Source: Pseudomonadota bacterium | Lineage (GTDB): Bacteria > Pseudomonadota > Alphaproteobacteria > Sphingomonadales > Sphingomonadaceae | Length of the DNA: 64,000 nt | Direction of reading: 5' to 3' | Assembly: GCA_023389105.1 (NCBI GenBank) | Contig: JAEWEY010000002.1 | Location: 168,460 to 232,459 of the forward strand | Shown: positions 35,161-42,640 of the stretch, piece by piece | Numbering within the stretch: the first letter of the stretch is position 1 | Layout of the letters: every line of letters starts with the position of its first letter | Notes under the pieces: generated by a model | Told to the model about the DNA's origin: nothing | The model's database searches: none | What the model saw: the letters and a program-made list of their open reading frames with translations, nothing else | Made by a program: the position numbers and the translations under genes

Positions 35161-36504
35161 ATGAATTTCAACGCCAAATATCTTCCGCCACTCGCGCTCG
35201 TCGGCGCGCTCGCATTGGTTCCCGTGACCGCCAGTTCATTCGCTGCGGCCGACACGACCAATTACCAAGAGCTTGAGAAGTTCATGAGCGTCTATGAGCG
35301 CGTGAAGGCGAACTATGTCGAGCCTGTCGACGACAAGACCCTGATCAAGGGTGCGATCGACGGGATGCTTCAGGCGCTCGACCCGCACTCATCCTACGTC
35401 GAGGCGAATGACTTCGATCAGCTCAAGGCGACGACCGACGGCAATTATGGCGGGCTTGGGCTGACCGTCTCAATGGAAGATGGCGTGGTGAAGGTCATCG
35501 CGCCGACCGAGGACACGCCCGCGTGGAAGGCAGGCATCAAGGCGGGCGACTACATCACCCACATCAACGGCGAGTTCCTCAATAACCTGACGCTCGACGA
35601 AGCGGTCGCCAAGATGAAAGGCAACCCGGGCACGCAGGTGAAGCTGACGATCATCCGCCCGGGCCGCGACAAGCCGCTCGACGTCTCTTTGACCCGCGAG
35701 CGGATCGAGCTTCATCCGGTGAAGTGGGAAATCAAGGACAACATCGGGTACATCAATATCAACACCTTCACCGGCAACGTCGCGGAAGCGACCAAGGCGG
35801 CGCTGGTCGGCATTGACAAGGCGACGGGCGGCAAGCCGCTTGGCTACGTCATCGATCTTCGTTCCAACCCCGGCGGCCTGCTCGACCAAGCGGTCGACGT
35901 TGCCGATGACTTCCTGGACAGCGGCGAGATCGTCTCGCAGCGCGGCCGGACCAAGGACGATATCGAGCGCTATTATGCGCGCCCCGGCGATCTTGCCCAC
36001 GGCCTTCCGGTCGTGGTGCTGACTGACGCCGGCACGGCCTCGGCGTCGGAAATCGTTGCCGGTGCGCTGCAGGATCACCGCCGGGCGCTGATCATGGGCG
36101 AAAAGAGTTTCGGCAAAGGCTCGGTGCAGACGGTTGTCCAGACCGGACCTGAATCCGCGCTCCGCCTGACCACCGCGCGTTATTACACGCCCTCGGGCCG
36201 CTCGGTTCAGGCCGGCGGCATCGATCCGGACATCCCCGTGCCGCAGCTCAGTGACCCCGATTACAAGAGCCGCAAGGTGATCCGAGAGTCCGACCTTCGC
36301 CGCCACCTGCTTGCGCAATCGAAGGTCGAGGACAAGCTGCTCGAGGCGGACGACACGCCCGATCCGCGCTTCATGATGACGGCGGCCGCGCTGGAGAAGC
36401 AGGGGATAAAGGACTTTCAGCTCCACTATGCGCTGAACACCATCAAGCGCCTGTCTTCGCCGGCGAAGATCGCGCAGGCCGGCCCGGCCAAGGGCGCGCG
36501 TTAG
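35161..36504 (+). CDS. ctpA: S41 carboxy-terminal processing protease CtpA
   Basis: Periplasmic serine protease of 447 residues that trims or degrades proteins at their C termini. A membrane-spanning or signal segment at 8-30 is followed by a PDZ domain (about 95-180, GGLGLTVSMEDGVVKVIAP). The S41 core has the serine in GTASASE at 291-297 and the lysine of FGKG at 319, which form the Ser-Lys dyad. In gammaproteobacteria related proteases degrade wall hydrolases, which fits the envC neighbour. The ATG at 35161 follows AAGGA by eight bases; an ATG at 35131 is a less likely start. Confidence 0.94.
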   Translation: MNFNAKYLPPLALVGALALVPVTASSFAAADTTNYQELEKFMSVYERVKANYVEPVDDKTLIKGAIDGMLQALDPHSSYVEANDFDQLKATTDGNYGGLGLTVSMEDGVVKVIAPTEDTPAWKAGIKAGDYITHINGEFLNNLTLDEAVAKMKGNPGTQVKLTIIRPGRDKPLDVSLTRERIELHPVKWEIKDNIGYININTFTGNVAEATKAALVGIDKATGGKPLGYVIDLRSNPGGLLDQAVDVADDFLDSGEIVSQRGRTKDDIERYYARPGDLAHGLPVVVLTDAGTASASEIVAGALQDHRRALIMGEKSFGKGSVQTVVQTGPESALRLTTARYYTPSGRSVQAGGIDPDIPVPQLSDPDYKSRKVIRESDLRRHLLAQSKVEDKLLEADDTPDPRFMMTAAALEKQGIKDFQLHYALNTIKRLSSPAKIAQAGPAKGAR

Positions 36505-36511
36505 GTCCGGC

Positions 36512-37033
36512 ATGGCGAACGCTCTGGCCGCGAACCGCGGCATGGCAGGATTTGATCCGGCGACTCTGGCTCGTCTGATCGCACTTCTGCTCCCGCTGGG
36601 TCTCCTCGGCGGCGCACTGTTCTCGCAATATGTGGGTGGGCTGCATCCGTGCGAGATGTGCTACTGGCAGCGCTGGCCTCACGGCGCCGCAATTCTGCTC
36701 GCCGCATTCGCCTTCACGGCGCCGGTGAATTCGTCCCGATCCCACTTCTTCGTGCTTGCAGCAGCGCTCGCGATCGCAGTGTCGGGCGTCATTGGTGTCT
36801 ATCATGCCGGCGTCGAGGCGAAGATTTTTGAGGGCCTGACGACCTGCACGGCTTCGGGCCGTGGGCTCAGCGCCGAGGAACTTCTGAAGCAGATCAGCCG
36901 CGCGCCGATCGTCCGCTGCGACGAAGTGCAGTTCCGTTTCCTCGGCATCTCGATGGCCGGTTGGAACGCTATCCTGTCGCTTGGTGGAGCGGCGGCGATC
37001 CTCATTCTGAGCCTCAGGAGCCGACGGGCGTGA
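36512..37033 (+). CDS. dsbB: Disulfide bond formation protein DsbB
   Basis: Inner-membrane protein of 173 residues that reoxidises DsbA and passes electrons to quinone. Four membrane segments are visible. The first redox pair is C47-E-M-C50, followed by the quinone-binding YWQRWPH. The second pair is Cys112 and Cys136 in the periplasmic loop. It follows ctpA by seven bases and overlaps coq7, which makes ubiquinone. Two DsbA-like proteins are encoded at 50.2-51.7 kb. Confidence 0.93.
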   Translation: MANALAANRGMAGFDPATLARLIALLLPLGLLGGALFSQYVGGLHPCEMCYWQRWPHGAAILLAAFAFTAPVNSSRSHFFVLAAALAIAVSGVIGVYHAGVEAKIFEGLTTCTASGRGLSAEELLKQISRAPIVRCDEVQFRFLGISMAGWNAILSLGGAAAILILSLRSRRA

Positions 37034-37569
37034 CCGGCGGCTGGAAGCCGGGCGACCGCCGCGCCGATCGCGCCTCGATGTTGCGCGTCGACCAGGCCGG
37101 TGAATATGGCGCTACCCGTATCTACGCGGGTCAGCTGGCTGTGCTTCGGCGCAATGCGCCCGAATCGAAGCTGATCGCGCGTATGGCTGCGCAGGAGGAA
37201 CGCCACCTAAAGCGTTTCAATGACCTGATGGCGGAGCGGCGCGTGCGGCCCACGGCGCTCCAGCCGATTTGGAACGTGGCCGGCTTTGCGCTTGGCGCTG
37301 CTACGGCATTGATGTCTGAAAAAGCGGCGCTTGCCTGTACCGATGCCGTGGAGACGGAAATCGACAAGCATTATGCCGAGCAGCTGCGTGAGCTTGGCGA
37401 CCAAGATCCCGAACTTGCCAGCGACATCGCCGATTTCCAGGCCGAGGAGTTGGAGCATCGCGACGTAGCGCGGGAGAATGGCGCCGCTCAGGCCGTTGGC
37501 TATCCGCTGCTGACTGCGGCGATCCGGGCTGGCTGCAAGGTGGCGATCGGGCTTTCGAAGCGAATTTGA
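37030..37569 (+). CDS. coq7: Demethoxyubiquinone hydroxylase (Coq7)
   Basis: Di-iron carboxylate hydroxylase of 179 residues for the last ring hydroxylation in ubiquinone synthesis. The iron ligands are in EYGATRIYAGQ, QEERHLKRF, VETEIDKHY and EELEHRD, the repeated ExxH layout of the family. The GTG at 37030 overlaps the dsbB stop in GTGA and gives the normal short N terminus; a reading from 36961 would lie inside dsbB. Pairing of dsbB with a quinone synthesis enzyme makes functional sense because DsbB reduces ubiquinone. Confidence 0.95.
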   Translation: MTGGWKPGDRRADRASMLRVDQAGEYGATRIYAGQLAVLRRNAPESKLIARMAAQEERHLKRFNDLMAERRVRPTALQPIWNVAGFALGAATALMSEKAALACTDAVETEIDKHYAEQLRELGDQDPELASDIADFQAEELEHRDVARENGAAQAVGYPLLTAAIRAGCKVAIGLSKRI

Positions 37570-37616
37570 GGAACTACGGCAGGCTTCGCCCGCTGGAGCG
37601 GTGAAAGGATTGAGTG

Positions 37617-38000
37617 ATGAAAAAGCTGATGCTTGGCGCCGCGAGCGCTGCGACCGCCCTCGTCGGCATGACGGCATTTCCGACGGCCGCCACGGCACAG
37701 GCCGGCAATCGATCGATCACGATTTACGGCAACGACCCGTGCCCCCGTGACGCCATCTGTATCCGGGCGCCGGAGAGCCAGCGCTACCGCCTGCCGCAAT
37801 CGCAAAATCCGCAAGGCACGCCGCAGGAGCGCAATAGCTGGGCCAACAAATCGAAGTCGCTGATGACCGTTGGCGCGACCGGCGTCGGCAGCTGTTCGGC
37901 GGTTGGACCTGGCGGGCAGACCGGCTGCCTGATCCAGGAAATCAATCGCGCAAAAAAGGATAGCCGCGAGCAGTACCAAGCCGACCAGGCGCCCCAATAA
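37617..38000 (+). CDS. Small secreted protein of unknown function
   Basis: 127-residue protein with a signal peptide (MKKLMLGAASAATALVGMTAFPTAATAQ) and a polar mature part with four cysteines: DPCPRDAICIRAPESQRYR and SCSAVGPGGQTGCLIQE, suggesting two disulfides. GxGSCSxVGPxGxTGC is a repeated feature of small sphingomonad exported proteins as I remember it; no function is known. The ATG at 37617 follows AAGGA by seven bases; GTG at 37614 is the alternative. It is 47 bases after coq7. Confidence 0.75.
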   Translation: MKKLMLGAASAATALVGMTAFPTAATAQAGNRSITIYGNDPCPRDAICIRAPESQRYRLPQSQNPQGTPQERNSWANKSKSLMTVGATGVGSCSAVGPGGQTGCLIQEINRAKKDSREQYQADQAPQ

Positions 38001-38047
38001 TTTAGCGCGGCACGGGTTGGCGGGAACGCGCGCCGCCGGGCGGCATT

Positions 38048-38860
38048 TTGTCGTCCGTGACCGACGATCTGCCCGCCCAGACGAAGTTCCAATGGCTGGC
38101 GCGATTCGGCTTCGTGATGCGCGGCCTGCTCTATATCGTCATCGCCTGGTTGGTGATCGTCAACGGACGCACCGAGGACCTGACGGGAGCGATGGCATAT
38201 TTGGGTCACGGTGTGGGGCGCGGACTTCTTATCTTTCTCGCGGTCGGCATGGCGGGTTACGGCGCTTGGCGCCTGTGCGACGCCGCCTTCGGGATGGACA
38301 GCGGCCGTCACCACGGCAAGGCCTGGCGCAAGCGCGTAGCCGCCGCTGGCAGCGGGACAATCTATCTTTACCTCGCCTGGAAGGCGTGCCGGTTCATGCT
38401 CGGCTATTACGCCGAAACAACGTCCGTTCATCAAAATGCTGCAACAGCGCTGCACCTTCCGGCCGGGGATATAGCCCTTGGAATTGCTGCTACCGTGCTA
38501 GCCGGCGCCGGCGTTGTCCAATTCTATAAGGCAGCGAGCTGCTCGTTCCTCGATGACCTGTCCGAAGCCGCCAGCGAGCCCTTCGCGCGCTGGGTCGGAC
38601 GCATCGGCTATACGGCGCGCGGCATTATCTTCCTGACGGTCGGCTGGCTGCTCGCCAAAGCTGCGCTGAGCCACCGCGCCGCCGACGCAGGCGGGCTGGA
38701 ACAGGCGCTGGACGCGCTGCGCGGGCCGCTGCAGTTCCCCATCGCGGCCGGGCTTGCTTTTTTCGGCGCCTATTCGATCATCGAGGCGCGCTACCGCACC
38801 ATCCACCATCCGCCGACCCAGCAGATCAAGCGGAAGGTGGCGGCGGCGGTCGACGCTTAG
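38048..38860 (+). CDS. DUF1206 membrane protein
   Basis: 270-residue membrane protein made of three repeats, each with two hydrophobic segments. The repeat signature is visible as ARFGFVMRGLLYIVIAWLV, then a middle copy around GSGTIYLYLAWKA, and RIGYTARGIIFLTVGWLL. This threefold DUF1206 pattern has no known biochemical role. The start is uncertain: TTG at 38048 or GTG at 38057, neither with a good ribosome site. It converges with the CocE/NonD hydrolase gene, with a four-base overlap. Confidence 0.86.
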   Translation: MSSVTDDLPAQTKFQWLARFGFVMRGLLYIVIAWLVIVNGRTEDLTGAMAYLGHGVGRGLLIFLAVGMAGYGAWRLCDAAFGMDSGRHHGKAWRKRVAAAGSGTIYLYLAWKACRFMLGYYAETTSVHQNAATALHLPAGDIALGIAATVLAGAGVVQFYKAASCSFLDDLSEAASEPFARWVGRIGYTARGIIFLTVGWLLAKAALSHRAADAGGLEQALDALRGPLQFPIAAGLAFFGAYSIIEARYRTIHHPPTQQIKRKVAAAVDA

Positions 38861-40758
38861 GGAACGATGGGCAGCATCACCGAGGTGGCCGTCGCGCCGC
38901 CGCGATAGACGGTCTGCGTCGCCTTCCGGTAGTCGCCCTGCTTTGCGTAAAAGATGTTCGGCACGAACGTTTGCGGGTTGCGGTCGTAGACCGGGAACAG
39001 GCTCGACTGGATCTGCACCATGATCTTGTGACCCGGCAGGAACACGTGGTTCACGTTGGGCAAGCCCCAGCTGTAGTGCTCGACCTTGTTCGCCCGCAGC
39101 GCGCGCGGCTTCGCGAAGCTGTCGACATAGCGGCCGCGGAAAATCTCGATCCCGATTGGCAGTTCGAAGCCCGACATGTCCTGCTTCGATCCCTGCGATG
39201 CGCCTTCCGGCGTTTCGTTCGGATAGACGTCGATCAGCTTGACCACCCAGTCACTGTCGGTCCCGCTGGTCGCGGCGAACAGCTCGACTTGCGGCGCCCC
39301 CATGATGTGGACGGACTTGGTCAGCGGCGCGGTGGTGTAGCTGATGACGTCCGGGCGGTTGGTGACGAATCGCTGATCCTGCACCAACCATGACTTCCAT
39401 TGCGCGCCACCGATCGGACGCTGGAGGTACGGCACCGGATTGGCCGGGTCGGACACATACTCGTCGCGCCCAGAGCTTGTCGGACGCTCGAAGCCCGCAG
39501 TGCCATTCCCGGTCAGATAGAGCGGCGTCTGCGTGCCCATCGGCCAGCGCGGGCTTGCCTGCCACTCGTTGATGCCAGTCGCATAGGTCAGCGCATTGGG
39601 CGTCTGGGGGTCGGGCGCGCCCTTCAAATAATGGTCGAAGAAGGGCTTCACCCACTTCTGCCGCCACTCCAGCGCGGTATCGCCGGTGAAGGTGATGTCG
39701 CCGAGCTCGTAGCCGTAGTGGTTGGCACCTGAGTGCCGCCATGGCCCGATGGCCAAGTGCAGCAGTCCGCTGCCCTCATATTTGGCCTTCAGTGCCTTGT
39801 AGACCGCCGGACCGCCATAGCTGTCCTCCTGGTCCCACTGGCCGACCTCAATCAGCGTCGGCACTGTCAGCGGCCGCGCGGCTAGCCACTTGTCGACCGC
39901 CTGACCCGACCAGAATTCGGTGTAGGCCGGGTTCTGGAACAGCTTCTGGACGAACGGATAGTTCTCGATGCCAAGATGGCGGGCGAGGTCGCCCATCGAC
40001 CCTGCTTCAAGATAATAGGAATAGTCGTCGCCCGGTCCGCGCGCGATTCCCTTGCCCTCGGCCTTTGCGGTGCTCTGCGACACGGCGAAGTCCAGGCTGC
40101 CGGTGCGGAAGGCGCCGTTGTGGAACCAGTCGTCGCCCATCCAGCCGTCGACCATCGGGCTCTGCGGCACTGCCGCCTTCAGCGCGGGGTGCGGGTTGAT
40201 CTCCGACGCCAGGGTCAAGAAGCCGAGGTAGGAAGAACCGATCGTGCCGACCTTGCCGTTCGATTCCGGCACGTTTTTCACCAGCCAGTCGATCGCGTCG
40301 TACGCGTCGGTGCTCTCGTCGATGCCGGTATTATTGAGCGGGCCGACGATCGGGCGGTTCATCACGAACTGCCCTTCCGAATTGTGCAGCCCGCGAATGT
40401 CCTGCTGGACGATGATGTAGCCGTCGTTGACGAACTCCTTGTACATGATCGGCAGCGTGTCGACGACCGACTGGCTCGCGCTGCGGCTCATGCTTCCCTT
40501 CGCGTCATAGGGCGTCCGCGACAGCAGGATCGGGCCGTTCTGCGTGCCCTTCTTCATGACGATGACGGTGTAGAGCTTGGTCCCATCGCGCATCGGCACC
40601 ATCGCGGTGCGCTTCACGAAATCCGCTTCCGGCAGCATCGGCTCGTACTTGGCGACGACGTCCGGCGTCATCGGCGTGACGCGTGCAGGCGGCGGCGCAG
40701 CGGCCAGCGACAGCAAGGGGAGGATGGAGATGGCGAGGCGGAGGGCGGGCTTGCTCAT
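38857..40758 (-). CDS. CocE/NonD-type alpha/beta hydrolase (X-Pro dipeptidyl-peptidase-like)
   Basis: 633-residue exported serine hydrolase with a signal peptide (residues 1-21). The catalytic domain contains GTIGSSYLGF with nucleophile Ser176, and the C-terminal beta-jelly-roll domain starts after about residue 420 (PLTKSVHIMGAPQVELFAAT). Relatives include cocaine esterase, glutaryl-7-ACA acylase and X-Pro dipeptidyl-peptidases, so an ester or amide substrate is expected but unknown. The ATG at 40758 starts the signal peptide; an upstream in-frame start at 40821 is rejected. It is divergent from the radical SAM gene, with the SOS-like box between. Confidence 0.9.
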   Translation of the reverse strand: MSKPALRLAISILPLLSLAAAPPPARVTPMTPDVVAKYEPMLPEADFVKRTAMVPMRDGTKLYTVIVMKKGTQNGPILLSRTPYDAKGSMSRSASQSVVDTLPIMYKEFVNDGYIIVQQDIRGLHNSEGQFVMNRPIVGPLNNTGIDESTDAYDAIDWLVKNVPESNGKVGTIGSSYLGFLTLASEINPHPALKAAVPQSPMVDGWMGDDWFHNGAFRTGSLDFAVSQSTAKAEGKGIARGPGDDYSYYLEAGSMGDLARHLGIENYPFVQKLFQNPAYTEFWSGQAVDKWLAARPLTVPTLIEVGQWDQEDSYGGPAVYKALKAKYEGSGLLHLAIGPWRHSGANHYGYELGDITFTGDTALEWRQKWVKPFFDHYLKGAPDPQTPNALTYATGINEWQASPRWPMGTQTPLYLTGNGTAGFERPTSSGRDEYVSDPANPVPYLQRPIGGAQWKSWLVQDQRFVTNRPDVISYTTAPLTKSVHIMGAPQVELFAATSGTDSDWVVKLIDVYPNETPEGASQGSKQDMSGFELPIGIEIFRGRYVDSFAKPRALRANKVEHYSWGLPNVNHVFLPGHKIMVQIQSSLFPVYDRNPQTFVPNIFYAKQGDYRKATQTVYRGGATATSVMLPIVP

Positions 40759-40826
40759 GGCGACGTTGGTAGGACTGGCGCCGACCGCTCGCAAGCGCCG
40801 GTTCGGCGTACCGCTAAACACCTGTA

Positions 40827-40855
40827 TGGACAGGAGAATATTTGGAACATATTGA
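40827..40855 (+). promoter_or_regulatory. Candidate promoter for a leaderless radical SAM transcript
   Basis: TGGACA at 40827-40832 (five of six matches to TTGACA) and TATTGA at 40850-40855 (three of six to TATAAT) are separated by exactly 17 bases. Transcription would begin near 40862, at the GTG start codon itself, giving a leaderless message, common in alphaproteobacteria. The absence of a well-placed ribosome site before the GTG agrees. The -10 element lies inside the LexA-like box. Inference from motif spacing only. Confidence 0.4.
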
Positions 40856-40859
40856 GAAC
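40845..40859. promoter_or_regulatory. Candidate LexA (SOS) box, GAAC-N7-GAAC
   Basis: GAACATATTGAGAAC; read on the minus strand it is GTTC-N7-GTTC, the direct-repeat LexA site of alphaproteobacteria. It ends two bases before the GTG of a DNA repair radical SAM gene and covers its likely -10 element, where repressor binding would block transcription. The bare pattern is expected by chance about twice in 64 kb, so its position and the nature of the gene carry the argument. Confidence 0.6.
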
Positions 40860-40861
40860 TC

Positions 40862-42106
40862 GTGGCTCAGTTAGATGTTCAGGCCAAGCTCGCGATTCTC
40901 GCCGATGCGGCAAAGTACGATGCGTCGTGCGCGTCGAGCGGCACGTCCAAGCGTGACAGCCGCGGCGGCAAAGGCATCGGCTCGACCGAGGGCATGGGCA
41001 TTTGTCATGCTTACGCGCCCGATGGCCGCTGTATCTCGCTGCTCAAGATCCTGCTGACCAACAGCTGCATTTTCGACTGCGCCTATTGCATCAATCGCAA
41101 GAGCTCGAACGTTCGCCGCGCGCGCTTCACGGCTGAGGAAGTCGTCCGCCTGACGCTGGCTTTTTACAAGCGCAATTACATCGAAGGTCTTTTTCTCTCG
41201 TCCGGCATCATCCGTTCATCCAACTACACGATGGAGCAGATCGTCGAGGTCGCGCGCAGTCTGCGCGAGGATCACGACTTCCGCGGTTACATCCACCTCA
41301 AGACGATTCCCGATGCGGATCCTGAGCTGGTGCGGCAGGCGGGAATCCACGCCGACCGCGTCTCGATCAACGTCGAACTGCCGACGGTCAGCGGCCTGAC
41401 ATCGCTGGCGCCGGAAAAGGATGCGGGCCAGATCGAAGGGGCGATGCGCGATATGAAGTCGTCGATCGTCGACGCACGGGACGCCACCCGCAAATATCGC
41501 TCGGCGCCCAAATTCGCGCCCGCGGGGCAGTCGACACAGATGATCGTCGGTGCCGACACCGCGAGCGATGCGGATATCGTCGGCAAAGCAAGCACGCTTT
41601 ACGACCGCTTCGCGCTACGCCGCGTCTACTATTCGGCCTTTTCGCCGATCCCGGACGCGAGCGCGGTGCTACCGCTGAAACGTCCGCCACTGATGCGCGA
41701 ACACCGGCTTTACCAGTCAGACTGGCTGATGCGTTTTTACGGCTTTGCGCCGAAGGAGGTGCAAAGCGCGACCGATGAGCAGGGCATGCTCCCGCTGGAT
41801 ATCGATCCGAAGCTGGCCTGGGCACTGAAATATCGCGAAAGCTTCCCCGTCGACATCAACCGCGCGCCGAAGGAGATGCTACTGCGCGTGCCCGGTCTCG
41901 GCACCAAGGCCGTCAGCCGGATCCTGCAATCGCGCCGCTGGCGGAAGCTGTCGCTCGACGACGTGGGCCGCCTGACCCTGTCGATCACCAAAGTCCGGCC
42001 GTTCATTGTCACCACCGATTGGCGGCCGACAGTGCTGGTCGACCGCCTGAATCTGAAGAGTCTCATCGCGCCGCGCGAGAAGCAACTCGAACTCTTTGGC
42101 GCTTGA
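40862..42106 (+). CDS. Putative DNA modification/repair radical SAM protein with HhH tail
   Basis: 414-residue member of the family described as TIGR03916, putative DNA modification/repair radical SAM protein. The iron-sulfur motif is C69-x3-C73-x2-C76 in LTNSCIFDCAYC. The N terminus, AILADAAKYDASCASSGTSKR, is typical of the family and fixes the GTG start. Residues about 329-375 (PVDINRAPKEML, then VPGLGTKAVSRIL) form a helix-hairpin-helix of the ComEA type that would hold DNA. The reaction is unknown. Family members usually stand beside a DUF4130/UdgX gene, as here. A LexA-like box sits just before the start. Confidence 0.92.
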   Translation: MAQLDVQAKLAILADAAKYDASCASSGTSKRDSRGGKGIGSTEGMGICHAYAPDGRCISLLKILLTNSCIFDCAYCINRKSSNVRRARFTAEEVVRLTLAFYKRNYIEGLFLSSGIIRSSNYTMEQIVEVARSLREDHDFRGYIHLKTIPDADPELVRQAGIHADRVSINVELPTVSGLTSLAPEKDAGQIEGAMRDMKSSIVDARDATRKYRSAPKFAPAGQSTQMIVGADTASDADIVGKASTLYDRFALRRVYYSAFSPIPDASAVLPLKRPPLMREHRLYQSDWLMRFYGFAPKEVQSATDEQGMLPLDIDPKLAWALKYRESFPVDINRAPKEMLLRVPGLGTKAVSRILQSRRWRKLSLDDVGRLTLSITKVRPFIVTTDWRPTVLVDRLNLKSLIAPREKQLELFGA

Positions 42107-42137
42107 GCCGTTGCACGGCGCAAAGGAGCTAACAGCA

Positions 42138-42626
42138 ATGGCCAAGGACATCTTTGAACGCTTGATCGCCGACCATAACAAGCATCGCCGGCTCATCGAG
42201 CAGATCGAGCAGACGAGCGGTGATAGCGATGAGCGGCGCGCGCTATTCGAACAATATAAGACCGACGCGACCGCGCATGCCGCGACCGAAGAGGTTACGC
42301 TGTACAGCACCCTGATGGCTGAAGTCACGATGCGCGAATATGCGCAGCACGCAGCCGCCGATCACCACGACATCGCCGACGCGTTCAAGGAAGTCGAAGA
42401 GGCCGATCCCGCTTCGTCGGCCTGGCTCGCCAAATTCAAGAAGCTGAAGGACACCTATCTCGACCATCTGAAAGAAGAAGAAGAAACTATCTTTCCCGAC
42501 GCGCTCAAGGATTTGGGTGAGGACAAGGCGATCGAGCTCAAGGATGCGTTCAACGCGCTCAAGCCGGAAGAGATCGAACGCGCGGAATCCGGCGCTGACG
42601 AGAAGATCGCCGACAAGATCGGCTGA
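42138..42626 (+). CDS. Hemerythrin/HHE domain protein
   Basis: 162-residue four-helix bundle protein with di-iron ligand pattern DHNKHRRLIEQI, HAATEEVTLYSTLM, HAAADHHDI and HLKEEEETIFP. Such proteins bind oxygen, nitric oxide or iron, or protect iron-sulfur clusters. It starts 31 bases after the radical SAM gene, with AAGGAG nine bases before its ATG, and ends 14 bases before the UdgX start, so it is almost surely in the same transcript. Its neighbours both carry iron-sulfur clusters, which suggests oxygen protection or iron supply, but this is inference. Confidence 0.9.
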   Translation: MAKDIFERLIADHNKHRRLIEQIEQTSGDSDERRALFEQYKTDATAHAATEEVTLYSTLMAEVTMREYAQHAAADHHDIADAFKEVEEADPASSAWLAKFKKLKDTYLDHLKEEEETIFPDALKDLGEDKAIELKDAFNALKPEEIERAESGADEKIADKIG

Positions 42627-42640
42627 TGCTGGAGGGGTTG

